NCBI GenBank assembly: GCA_030043215.1
Contig: JASHYG010000171.1
Coordinates: 1-12,367 of the forward strand
Source of the DNA: Gammaproteobacteria bacterium
Lineage (GTDB): Bacteria > Pseudomonadota > Gammaproteobacteria > Steroidobacterales > Steroidobacteraceae
DNA: 12,367 nucleotides
Reading direction: 5' to 3'
A program made the position numbers and the translations under genes. Position 1 is the first letter of the stretch. Each line of letters starts with the position of its first letter. Of the stretch, positions 1-6,689 are shown piece by piece. The notes below the pieces were generated by a model. The model was not told the origin of the DNA, did not search any database, and was given only the letters and a program-made list of their open reading frames with translations.

Positions 1-1
1 G

Positions 2-127
2 CTCGACGCGCGGCGTATCGCGGACGGGCCGGTCGCGCTCCTGAGGCTTCCGGTGCGCGTGCGCTCGACGTTCCACGGCATGTGGGTCCCCGAGCAGGCG
101 CTGGCGACAGGGACGTACGTCACCTAA
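2..127 (+). CDS. Carotenoid oxygenase (RPE65/lignostilbene dioxygenase family), C-terminal fragment
   Basis: The frame is open from the window edge to TAA at 125-127, giving 41 residues; the rest of the gene lies upstream. The peptide contains GPVALLRLPVRV followed by FHGMWV, which matches the conserved end of the carotenoid oxygenase family (…GP-A-V-LP-RV…FHG-WV). The His of FHG (residue 25 of the fragment) corresponds to the last of the four iron-binding histidines. Family members cleave conjugated double bonds of carotenoids, apocarotenoids or lignin-type stilbenes with O2 and Fe(II). The fragment cannot separate carotenoid from stilbene substrates. A GC-rich hairpin lies just after the stop codon. 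Confidence 0.8.
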   Translation, partial: LDARRIADGPVALLRLPVRVRSTFHGMWVPEQALATGTYVT

Positions 128-136
128 CGCCGGCCG

Positions 137-152
137 GGGCGGCTCGCCGCCC
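137..152 (+). terminator. GC-rich hairpin after the carotenoid oxygenase gene
   Basis: GGGCGG (137-142) and CCGCCC (147-152) pair perfectly around a CTCG loop, 9 bases after the stop codon. No T-run follows, so this is at best a weak or factor-assisted terminator or a 3'-end protecting stem. Confidence 0.3.
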
Positions 153-258
153 GCGGCACGGCCCAGCGCGGCACGGCCCAGCGTGGCCCGACCGGTATTC
201 GTCAGGCGCTTTTGATAGCATTCCTGCCGCGAGTGCTGCGGCATTCCAGTGCCCGCGC

Positions 259-348
259 GGAGAGGTGGCAGAGCGGTTGATTGCACCGGTCTTGAAAACC
301 GGCAAGCCCTCACGGGCTTCGGGGGTTCGAATCCCTCCCTCTCCGCCA
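259..348 (+). tRNA. tRNA-Ser (anticodon UGA)
   Basis: A complete class II tRNA cloverleaf can be drawn. The acceptor stem GGAGAGG (259-265) pairs with CCTCTCC (338-344). The anticodon stem CCGGT/ACCGG encloses loop CTTGAAA with anticodon TGA at 293-295. A long variable arm AAGCCC-TCAC-GGGCTT (304-319) is typical of serine tRNAs. The T-loop TTCGAAT is at 326-332, the discriminator G at 345, and CCA is encoded at 346-348. It reads UCN serine codons (UCA best). No neighbouring tRNA or clear sigma-70 promoter is visible. Confidence 0.97.
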
Positions 349-402
349 CTAAAATACGCGCTTTCCCGCAATAGTCACCGAGCCGGGGAGTTCGCGCCGG
401 CC

Positions 403-1488
403 TCAGAACTCGATGAGCGTGAACTGCGTGCCCGCGGTCCCTTCCACCTGCATCGTGCAGCGACCGTACTTGCCGTGCACTTCATATTGAAGTTTCGGAT
501 CGAACGCGAAGTACACGTATCCCTTATCGCACCGAAGCTTCACGTCGGAGATGTAACCCTTGTGCACGTCAATGCGGAACTGCCGCTTGAAAAGCGCGTG
601 AGACCAGCTGCCGTTCGCGAGCTCTCCGGAATCTGTCACCTCGCCGGGACCGGTGCGAATCTTTTCGACCTGCTGCATGATCGGCGCCAATGCTGCCCTG
701 GTCTTCCTGTCGATCCCATCCCTCTGCAGTTGCGTCCAGCTCGTGGTGGCCGCGGCGTATTGGTGCGTTTTGAGCTCGAGTAGCAGGCGAGTGCGCAGGG
801 TGGAGATATACGTCTCGTCGGGCAGGGTGTTCATGGACTTCGCCCATGCCAGAGCGCGGTTCAACGCGGCGATTTGTTGGGCCTCGTTACCCCACACGTA
901 GGCATAATCGTATTGTGCCAGGCCGACGTAGGCGTCCTCGTTAAGGTTCTCAGCTTTCAATCCTTGCATCGCGGCATCCGCAGCAGATTGGTTCTTCGCT
1001 TGAGTCGCCGCCAACAACAATTTGTATGCATGAAGGAATTGGGTGGAAATGCCGTGTCGAGCATATGGGTCAACGAACACATATCGCATCACGTACGCGG
1101 ATTCGATCGGCTCGCCATTCAGCGTGGCGGGTTTGAACGTCGTCTCCTCGGCGGTACGCATTGCCGCGTTTTCAAAGTGTTTGTTTCCCGTCGACGCCGT
1201 GACGGTCATGTCCGAAGGTTTGCCGCTTGGCTCGACCATAAGGCTGAGAATCACCCAACCCTCTTCGTGATTGAGGCCCTCATCAGAGGGGTAGGGGGGC
1301 GGCGCGTGGTAAATAGCGTGAGCGGCTCGAAACACCTCGGTCGGGATTTCCTCGACCGAGGAGACGTTCGCCTGCTGCGCGGGCGGAGTTTGCGCCAGGG
1401 ATTGGCAGCAAAGCAGCGCTATCAGCATCCCCTGCGATCGGGCGGCGATTCGGCGAAGGTCGCGATGACCTCTCGGAGACCTCGGCAT
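403..1488 (-). CDS. Exported protein with TonB C-terminal domain
   Basis: The product is 361 aa. I start it at ATG 1486-1488 because a GGGGGG run sits just upstream and the next residues form a signal peptide: basic MPRSPRGHRDLRR, core MLIALLCC, likely cleavage after SLA at about residue 32. A GTG at 1551 in the same frame would add 21 unlikely residues. Residues about 63-138 resemble the TonB_C fold (PPPYP…GWVILSLMVEPSGKP…FKPATLNGEP). A helical, TPR-like stretch spans about 145-280. A beta-rich tail (about 285-361) carries Cys320 and Cys344, a possible periplasmic disulfide, and ends GTQFTLIEF. There is no inner-membrane anchor or Pro-rich spacer like that of classical TonB, so an energy-transducing role is doubtful. 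It is monocistronic. The function is unknown. Confidence 0.8.
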   Translation of the reverse strand: MPRSPRGHRDLRRIAARSQGMLIALLCCQSLAQTPPAQQANVSSVEEIPTEVFRAAHAIYHAPPPYPSDEGLNHEEGWVILSLMVEPSGKPSDMTVTASTGNKHFENAAMRTAEETTFKPATLNGEPIESAYVMRYVFVDPYARHGISTQFLHAYKLLLAATQAKNQSAADAAMQGLKAENLNEDAYVGLAQYDYAYVWGNEAQQIAALNRALAWAKSMNTLPDETYISTLRTRLLLELKTHQYAAATTSWTQLQRDGIDRKTRAALAPIMQQVEKIRTGPGEVTDSGELANGSWSHALFKRQFRIDVHKGYISDVKLRCDKGYVYFAFDPKLQYEVHGKYGRCTMQVEGTAGTQFTLIEF

Positions 1489-1534
1489 GATCCCCCCGGG
1501 ACTTGATCCAGCTTGCCCGGTGTCAGAGCACTGT

Positions 1535-1563
1535 ATTGTATGAGTGGCCACCGGGGTTGCGGA
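1535..1563 (-). promoter_or_regulatory. Candidate promoter of the TonB-C domain gene
   Basis: Read on the minus strand, TCCGCA (1558-1563) is 17 bases from TACAAT (1535-1540), a 5/6 match to the -10 consensus. The -35 match is only 3/6. A start site near 1528 would give a leader of about 40 bases and would exclude the GTG at 1551 as the start codon. Confidence 0.3.
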
Positions 1564-1703
1564 CCTATTATCTCCGAACGAGAGCGGCCCGCAAATCCAG
1601 ATCAGGGGTCAGGTGCAGGGGGTATCCACTTGTCTTGGCGGTGTCAGCACATACAGTGTCCTCCGGGTCCTCGTACTGCATGGACGGCGGCAGCCGGTCC
1701 CCA

Positions 1704-1874
1704 TCAATCACTCTGCGTCTTCACCACCTTCTCGATCTCGCGGGTAATCTGTACGGAGGTTTGTGCTATGGCCGCGATCGCCTCGGGTGATAGTCTAGTG
1801 GAGCTCGCGTACGCCGCTCCGGCCATGGCGCCCGCGATGTGCGATGCCGCTTGAACGAGCTCTTGCGTGGTCAT
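1704..1874 (-). CDS. Small hypothetical protein (56 aa)
   Basis: The frame from ATG 1872-1874 to TGA 1704-1706 encodes 56 residues beginning MTTQELVQAASHIAGAMAGA and ending EIEKVVKTQSD. An AGGGGA Shine-Dalgarno-like run (within 1881-1890) lies 7-8 bases upstream, which favours this ATG over an in-frame upstream start at 1958. The first half is Ala/Gly-rich and weakly hydrophobic. The second half (residues about 29-52) looks like an amphipathic helix with a charged end. There is no signal peptide, Cys pair or DNA-binding motif. It is transcribed divergently from the MFS gene. I do not recognise the family. The clear ribosome site and coding-like sequence make it probably real. Confidence 0.55.
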   Translation of the reverse strand: MTTQELVQAASHIAGAMAGAAYASSTRLSPEAIAAIAQTSVQITREIEKVVKTQSD

Positions 1875-1987
1875 GTCGAAATCCCCTTCGGTCCGGTCCG
1901 GATGGTAACGGGTAAGATACGCGGAAACGCGGTGGGAAGCGGCCACATTCGTACACAACCCCGCGTCGACACGGAGTAGATGAGCCC

Positions 1988-3448
1988 TTGAGCGATCGAC
2001 CTGCCGCCCGCAGACGGCTGCTGGCGTTGTACGCGCTGTGCCTCGGTGTGCTGATGATCGTCCTCGACACGACCATCGTCACGGTCGCGTTGCCCACGAT
2101 CCAGTCTGACCTCGAGTTCTCGCGCGCCGGACTGACCTGGGTGCTCGATGCGTACTTGCTCACGTTCGGCGGCTTTCTGCTGCTCGGCGGACGGCTCGGC
2201 GATTTGTACGGGCAGCGGCGCCTGTTCCTCGCCGGCCTGTGCGTGTTCACGCTGGCGTCGCTCGCGTGCGGACTCGCACGGACGCAACCCGAGCTGATCG
2301 TTGCGCGTGCGGTCCAGGGCTTGGGTGGCGCGGTCGTCGCCGCGGTTTCGCTGTCGCTCGTGATGAGCCTGTTCGTCGAGCCGGCCGAGCGGGCCATGGC
2401 GATGGGCGTCTACGGGTTCATCGGCGCGGCGGGCGGCAGCATCGGCGAGCTCCTCGGCGGGGTTCTGACGCAGGGGCTGGGTTGGCACTCGGTCTTCCTC
2501 GTCAATATTCCGATCGGCATCGCCGTGTATGCGCTCTGTGCGGCGCTGCTGCCGAGAGAAGCCGAGTCGGAGGCTTCACGCACGCACGACGCCGCGGGAG
2601 CCATCGCGATCACGGCCGCATTGATGCTTGCGGTGTACGCCGTCGTGAACGCCAACGAGATCGGATGGGTGTCCGTCCGGACCTTGAGCCTTCTCGGCCT
2701 CGCCGCGGCGCTCCTGCTCGCGTTCGTGATCATAGAGTCGCATGTCAAGGAACCGCTCGCGCCCCTCAGGCTGTTCCTGCTGCGGAACGTGGCAGGCGCG
2801 AACAGCGTCGGAGTTCTGTGGGCCGCCGGACTCTTTGCCTGGTTCGTGATCTCAGCGCTCTACCTGCAGCGCGTCGCTCACTACGATCCGTTGCACGTGG
2901 GTCTTGCCTTCTTGCCGGCTGACTTGATCATGGCAGCGTTCTCCGCGGGCCTGTCGGCGCGGATGGTGATGCGCTTCGGAATCCGGGGACCGCTCATCGG
3001 GGGGTTGCTGCTCGCCGCTGCCGGCCTGGCGCTCTTCGCGCGTGCACCACTCGGCGGCACGTTCACCTGGGACGTCTTGCCGGGGATGGTGCTGCTCGGA
3101 CTCGGCGGCGGCATGGCGTTCAATCCGCTCCTGCTCGCGGCCATGAGCGATGTGGGAAGCCACGAGTCCGGGCTCGCATCCGGGCTCGTCAACACATCCT
3201 TCATGATGGGCGGGGCGCTCGGACTTGCCGCGGTCGCGAGCCTGGCCGATGTGCGTACCAGCGCGCTGCAGCGCGCCGGTTTCGGACCGCTCGCCGCGCT
3301 CAATGGCGGTTACCACCTGGCTTTCGGGCTCGGCGCCCTGCTCAGCGCACTTGCCGCGCTGCTCGCCGCTCTGGTGCTGTCCCCTGTTCAGCAGACGGCG
3401 GAAACGCTCTCGGTGCCGCACGGTCCCCCGGACCGCGCGCCCGAATGA
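1988..3448 (+). CDS. MFS transporter, DHA2 (EmrB/QacA-like) family, 14 membrane segments
   Basis: The 486-aa inner-membrane protein has about 14 hydrophobic segments, typical of DHA2 drug:H+ antiporters. Visible motifs are LDTTIVTVALP (residues 26-36, motif D1 with its membrane Asp), GGRLGDLYGQRR (67-78, motif A), RAVQGLGGA (107-115, motif B) and GAAGGSIGELLGG (146-158, antiporter motif C). The usual GP of motif C is replaced by GE. The start is TTG at 1988. A GGAG at 1973-1976 is 11 bases upstream, somewhat far, and the nearby ATG at 1980 is out of frame and stops after three codons. Likely role: proton-driven efflux of hydrophobic compounds. No regulator or HlyD/EmrA partner is adjacent, so it probably acts alone. 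It converges on the VOC gene. Confidence 0.9.
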   Translation: MSDRPAARRRLLALYALCLGVLMIVLDTTIVTVALPTIQSDLEFSRAGLTWVLDAYLLTFGGFLLLGGRLGDLYGQRRLFLAGLCVFTLASLACGLARTQPELIVARAVQGLGGAVVAAVSLSLVMSLFVEPAERAMAMGVYGFIGAAGGSIGELLGGVLTQGLGWHSVFLVNIPIGIAVYALCAALLPREAESEASRTHDAAGAIAITAALMLAVYAVVNANEIGWVSVRTLSLLGLAAALLLAFVIIESHVKEPLAPLRLFLLRNVAGANSVGVLWAAGLFAWFVISALYLQRVAHYDPLHVGLAFLPADLIMAAFSAGLSARMVMRFGIRGPLIGGLLLAAAGLALFARAPLGGTFTWDVLPGMVLLGLGGGMAFNPLLLAAMSDVGSHESGLASGLVNTSFMMGGALGLAAVASLADVRTSALQRAGFGPLAALNGGYHLAFGLGALLSALAALLAALVLSPVQQTAETLSVPHGPPDRAPE

Positions 3449-3494
3449 GCGGCCGCCCCGGTCGCGCCTCGACGAGTCGGGCTCCGCCCCGCCC

Positions 3495-3528
3495 CGTTGC
3501 GGCTGAAAGACCCGCGTCTCCCGCAGCG
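3495..3528. terminator. Nested hairpin between convergent MFS and VOC genes
   Basis: CGTTGCGG (3495-3502) pairs with CCGCAGCG (3521-3528), with one G-T wobble. Inside it, AGAC (3508-3511) pairs with GTCT (3516-3519) around a CCGC loop. It fills the 80-bp gap between the two stop codons and ends exactly at the VOC stop. There is no T-run on either strand, so it is a possible bidirectional transcription barrier, not a classical terminator. Confidence 0.4.
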
Positions 3529-4707
3529 TCAAGGGCTCGCGGGGCGCTCGAAGAGCTCCAGGAAGGCTCCGACATCCGGGTCGCGGATCAGGACGGCATG
3601 GGTGCCATCGTCCATCGGCACGATGCCGCCGCGCGAGACCACCTTTGCGCCGGCCGCTTTCGCTCGGGCCAGAAGAGCATCGAGCCCCTCGACTTGGAAC
3701 CCGACGTAGCCGACGCTCACGTCGGAGATGCGGTAGTGCCGGACCGGCTTCTTGTGGTTCTGGAACTTGACCATCTCGAAGTGCATGCGCGCATCCGGCG
3801 CGGCCGCCTCCGGAAACAGCTCGTTGTAGAACCGGAGTATGTTGCCGTGGCCGCCCACCGCGGCGTCGGTGAAGTCGCCCTTCATCCAGGGAGCGCGCGA
3901 GGTGAGCAGCTGTCCGCCGAGCACTCCTCCGTAGAACGCTCGTTCCTGGTCCGAATTCAGCACGATGAGGCCGACGTGATTGAATCCCGGTCCAGCTGCC
4001 GACCTCGCGGAGCGGCCGCCTCCGCCGGGCGTGGAGAGGGCCTGATCCGCGATCTCGATGTCGAGACCATCGGGATCGGTGATGTAGGCGAGCATTCCCT
4101 TGGTCCGTCCGGGGGGAGCGACGAGCTTGCCTCCCCAGGAGCGCGCCCAGAGCATCCCGCTCGCCTGCAGCTGCGACCAGAGCCGCTCGGCGTCGGGCAC
4201 GAACAGGCAGAAGTGCGTGGCGCCCGGCTCCCAGGGGTGGTAGCCGGCGAGATGCTGGCGCTTGATGCCTTTCAATTCCCGCAGATAGACGATGAACGGC
4301 CTGCCCGAGATATTGCTGTCGATGGTCAGCTTTGCCGAGCGGACCTCAACGCCCCGGATGCCGAACAGGCGATCGAGCGAGGCGTCTCGATGCCAGGAGG
4401 AGTCGACGCCGGGATCCTGGGTGAAGCCGATCGCCTCGTAGAAGCGCAGCGACCGGTCGAGGTTCGCGACCATGCGGCCGACGAAGGCGAGGCCGACGAC
4501 TCGCCCTGCCTCGCGATCCGGTGCCGCAGTGGGGGAGGCCTGTACCGCGGCACCCGAAGAGGAGGCCTGAGCTCCAGTGCTGGCCGGCGCTTGAGCCAGG
4601 GCCGCAGCAGCGAGGAGCAGCCCGGCTCCCCAAGCGAGAACGAGCCCGGCGGCCCGTGCGAGCGTGATTCTGCAACTCGGGATTCCGGGAAGGGCCGGTG
4701 TGCTCAT
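3529..4707 (-). CDS. Exported protein with two VOC (glyoxalase/extradiol dioxygenase-fold) domains
   Basis: The 392-aa product starts at ATG 4705-4707. The first 40 residues are a good signal peptide (SCRITLARAAGLVLAWGAGLLLAAAALAQA), followed by an Ala/Ser-rich linker to about 65. VOC domain 1 (about 70-222) contains ANLDRSLRFYEAIGF, THFCLFV and a YITDPDGLDIEIAD end. Domain 2 (about 240-389) contains FNHVGLIVLNSDQERAFYGGVLG, GYVGFQV and IRDPDVGAFLELFE. The usual His-His-Glu metal set is incomplete in each: domain 1 shows Phe75/His165/Glu218, domain 2 His244/Tyr334/Glu384. VOC enzymes are normally cytoplasmic glyoxalases, extradiol dioxygenases, isomerases or resistance proteins, so export is unusual. 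It lies 110 bp after the permease-ATPase gene on the same strand. No strong ribosome site is visible. The substrate is unknown. Confidence 0.85.
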   Translation of the reverse strand: MSTPALPGIPSCRITLARAAGLVLAWGAGLLLAAAALAQAPASTGAQASSSGAAVQASPTAAPDREAGRVVGLAFVGRMVANLDRSLRFYEAIGFTQDPGVDSSWHRDASLDRLFGIRGVEVRSAKLTIDSNISGRPFIVYLRELKGIKRQHLAGYHPWEPGATHFCLFVPDAERLWSQLQASGMLWARSWGGKLVAPPGRTKGMLAYITDPDGLDIEIADQALSTPGGGGRSARSAAGPGFNHVGLIVLNSDQERAFYGGVLGGQLLTSRAPWMKGDFTDAAVGGHGNILRFYNELFPEAAAPDARMHFEMVKFQNHKKPVRHYRISDVSVGYVGFQVEGLDALLARAKAAGAKVVSRGGIVPMDDGTHAVLIRDPDVGAFLELFERPASP

Positions 4708-4763
4708 GGCGATGTCACCGCTGCGGCGCGCTTGCGGCTCGCGGGGCCTGCGCTTCTGGCGCA

Positions 4764-4769
4764 AGTATA
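4764..4769 (-). promoter_or_regulatory. Candidate -10 element upstream of the VOC gene
   Basis: On the minus strand TATACT (5/6 match to TATAAT) occurs 56 bases before the VOC start codon in otherwise very GC-rich DNA. No good -35 hexamer is seen at 16-19 bases. It may let the VOC gene be transcribed apart from the transporter. Confidence 0.3.
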
Positions 4770-4817
4770 AGGACCCGCCGGGGCCGCCGGCGAGGAATGT
4801 GGTCCGGGCCGATGCGC

Positions 4818-6689
4818 TTAGCCGAGCGGCCAGATCTGGATGGCATCCGGATCGATATCGACGCGGCACGGGTCGCCTCGCCGGGCGGCGAAACGCCCGT
4901 CCACGAGCCGGATCCGAGCCTCGCCGAGGCGAACGGTGATCTGCCGATCGATCCCGTGGAGGGCCACGCTCTCCACCTCGGCGGGGTAGGCTCCCGTCTG
5001 GCTTATCCGGGCGCGCGCCGGGGAGCAGCTCCAGCCGACGGGCTCCCCGGGCGTCAGGGCGGGTCCGGCAACGGTGAGCACCACGCCGCGGCCGACCGCG
5101 ATCGAGTCCGCGCTCGATGCGACGCCCTCCGCCGCAATCTCGGCGCCGAGCAGGCGCGCCGCCTCCTCATTCGCTGGCCGTCGGAAGACTTCGGCAGTCG
5201 ATCCGGATTGCAATACGCGGCCCTCCTCGATCAGCAGGATCTCATCGGCGAGGAGCGCCGCCTCCGCCGGATCGTGAGTGACGAGAATGGTCGCTGCGGT
5301 GATCTCCTCCTGTAGCGCGAGCAGCTCCTGGCGCAGCCGCGAGCGCAGGGGCGCATCGAGCGCCGAGAAGGGCTCATCGAGCAGCAGCAGGCTCGCAGGC
5401 CGCACGAGTGCGCGGGCGAGCGCGACCCGTTGCTGCTGTCCGAGCGAGAGGGCCTCGGGCCGGCGCTGCTCGAGGCCGTTCAGGCCGAGCCGGCCGATCC
5501 AGTGCTGGGCCCGGAGCGGCTCGGCCCCGACCGGAAACCGCAGCTGCTCGATCACGGTGAGATGCGGAAACAGCCCGTAGCTCTGTGGGACATAGGCGAT
5601 CGCCCGCGCGGCGGGGTCGAGTCCCGAGAGCTCCGTGCCGTTGACGGTGATGCGGCCGCGATCGCAGCGCTCGATGCCCGCGATCAGCCTGAGCGTCAGC
5701 GACTTTCCCGATCCGGAGGGCCCGAGGATCGCGAGCCGGCGCTCGCGAGGGGACCACGCGAGGCTCAGGCGGAAGGTGCCGAGCTGCTTCTCGAGTTGCA
5801 GCGCCAGCGTCGTCGATTGGGAGCGCGCGGACGCCGCCTCCGCGGAGCCGGACCGCACGGCGGCATTGCGTCCCGCAAGTTCATTGGGAGCGGCGCTCGG
5901 CGCGACCTCGCTCCGCGGCAGCGCGCGCGGCTCGCCGCGCCGATCCGTCAGGGTCCCGCTCAGGATCATGACGCCGAGCGCAACGACGAGCGTCGGCAGC
6001 AGCACGGGCAGCATGGCCGGCAGTCCCTGCGCATCGAACGCCACGTACGTGTAAACCGGCAGGGAGTAGGGGTGGTACGCGACCATGATCGTGGCGCCGA
6101 ACTCGCCGAAGGCACGCAGCCACGCGAGCAGCAGTCCCGGGAGAATGGCAGGCCAGCCGATCGGGACGCTCACGCGGAAGAACAGCTCGAGCGGCCTGTG
6201 GCCGAGCGTGGACCCGACGGCCTCGAGGGTCGGGTCCACCGCGGCGAACGCCGAGCGCGCCGCGATGATGAGGAAGGGCGAGGCGACGAAAACCTCCGCA
6301 AGGACGATGCCGGCGAACGAGTCCGTGAGCGCCCCGCCGAGCGCATGTCCGAGCGGCGTCCCGTAGCCGACCAGGAACAGAAGCAGAATGCCGCTCGCGA
6401 GCGGCGGCAAGGCGAGCGGCAGCTGGACGAGAAAGCCGAGCGCCGACATCGCCCGGCCGCGCGTCCGTGCAAGCAGATAGCCGAGAGGGACGCCGCCGAT
6501 CGCGATGAGGATCGTGGCGGCGGTCGCGCTTGCGAGGGAGATCGCACAGGCATGCAGGAGCGCGGCCGTGTCCACCGACGCCCAGTTGGCGAGCCTCGCC
6601 TGCTGAGCGCCTGCCAGGAGCGGGGCGATCAGATAGGCCGCGAGGAGTCCCGCAAGCCACGGCAGGGGCGCAGGAATGCGGCGGGTCAG
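4818..6689 (-). CDS. Fused molybdate/tungstate-type ABC transporter permease-ATPase (ModB-ModC-like)
   Basis: One polypeptide joins a permease to an ATPase. The permease part (first ~250 residues) has several membrane segments and an EAA-type loop (EAVGSTLGHRPLELFFRVSV…GW) followed by LRAFGEFGATIMVAY, typical of ModB/WtpB. A roughly 45-residue linker leads to the ATPase. Counting from 6689, it has Walker A GPSGSGKS (323-330), Q-loop PQSYGLFPH, signature LSLGQ (414-418), Walker B LLLLDEP (434-440), H-loop VTHD (His472) and a C-terminal TOBE-like oxyanion-sensing region. The first GTG start is 6575. The frame is open upstream, though, and encodes another hydrophobic segment (WLAGLLAAYLIAPLLAG) after Arg-Arg, beginning at CTG 6687-6689, which overlaps the binding-protein stop as CTGA. 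I therefore prefer 6689 (623 aa). It probably imports molybdate or tungstate with the upstream binding protein. Confidence 0.88.
   Translation of the reverse strand: MTRRIPAPLPWLAGLLAAYLIAPLLAGAQQARLANWASVDTAALLHACAISLASATAATILIAIGGVPLGYLLARTRGRAMSALGFLVQLPLALPPLASGILLLFLVGYGTPLGHALGGALTDSFAGIVLAEVFVASPFLIIAARSAFAAVDPTLEAVGSTLGHRPLELFFRVSVPIGWPAILPGLLLAWLRAFGEFGATIMVAYHPYSLPVYTYVAFDAQGLPAMLPVLLPTLVVALGVMILSGTLTDRRGEPRALPRSEVAPSAAPNELAGRNAAVRSGSAEAASARSQSTTLALQLEKQLGTFRLSLAWSPRERRLAILGPSGSGKSLTLRLIAGIERCDRGRITVNGTELSGLDPAARAIAYVPQSYGLFPHLTVIEQLRFPVGAEPLRAQHWIGRLGLNGLEQRRPEALSLGQQQRVALARALVRPASLLLLDEPFSALDAPLRSRLRQELLALQEEITAATILVTHDPAEAALLADEILLIEEGRVLQSGSTAEVFRRPANEEAARLLGAEIAAEGVASSADSIAVGRGVVLTVAGPALTPGEPVGWSCSPARARISQTGAYPAEVESVALHGIDRQITVRLGEARIRLVDGRFAARRGDPCRVDIDPDAIQIWPLG

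Noticed and set aside
153..182. Two copies of a 15-bp unit GCGGCACGGCCCAGC
   Set aside because: Real but short, in GC-rich intergenic DNA, with only two copies; no function can be suggested.
212..240. TTGATA upstream of the tRNA as its -35 box
   Set aside because: No -10-like hexamer occurs at 16-18 bases.
259..348. tRNA-Ser as an attachment site for an integrated element
   Set aside because: No integrase and no second copy of the tRNA 3' end was seen in the window.
3445..4770. Long plus-strand open frame antisense to the VOC gene
   Set aside because: Composition is Arg/Gly/Ala/Pro-rich with no recognisable domain. The minus strand encodes a clear two-domain VOC protein with a signal peptide. 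It is a high-GC shadow frame.
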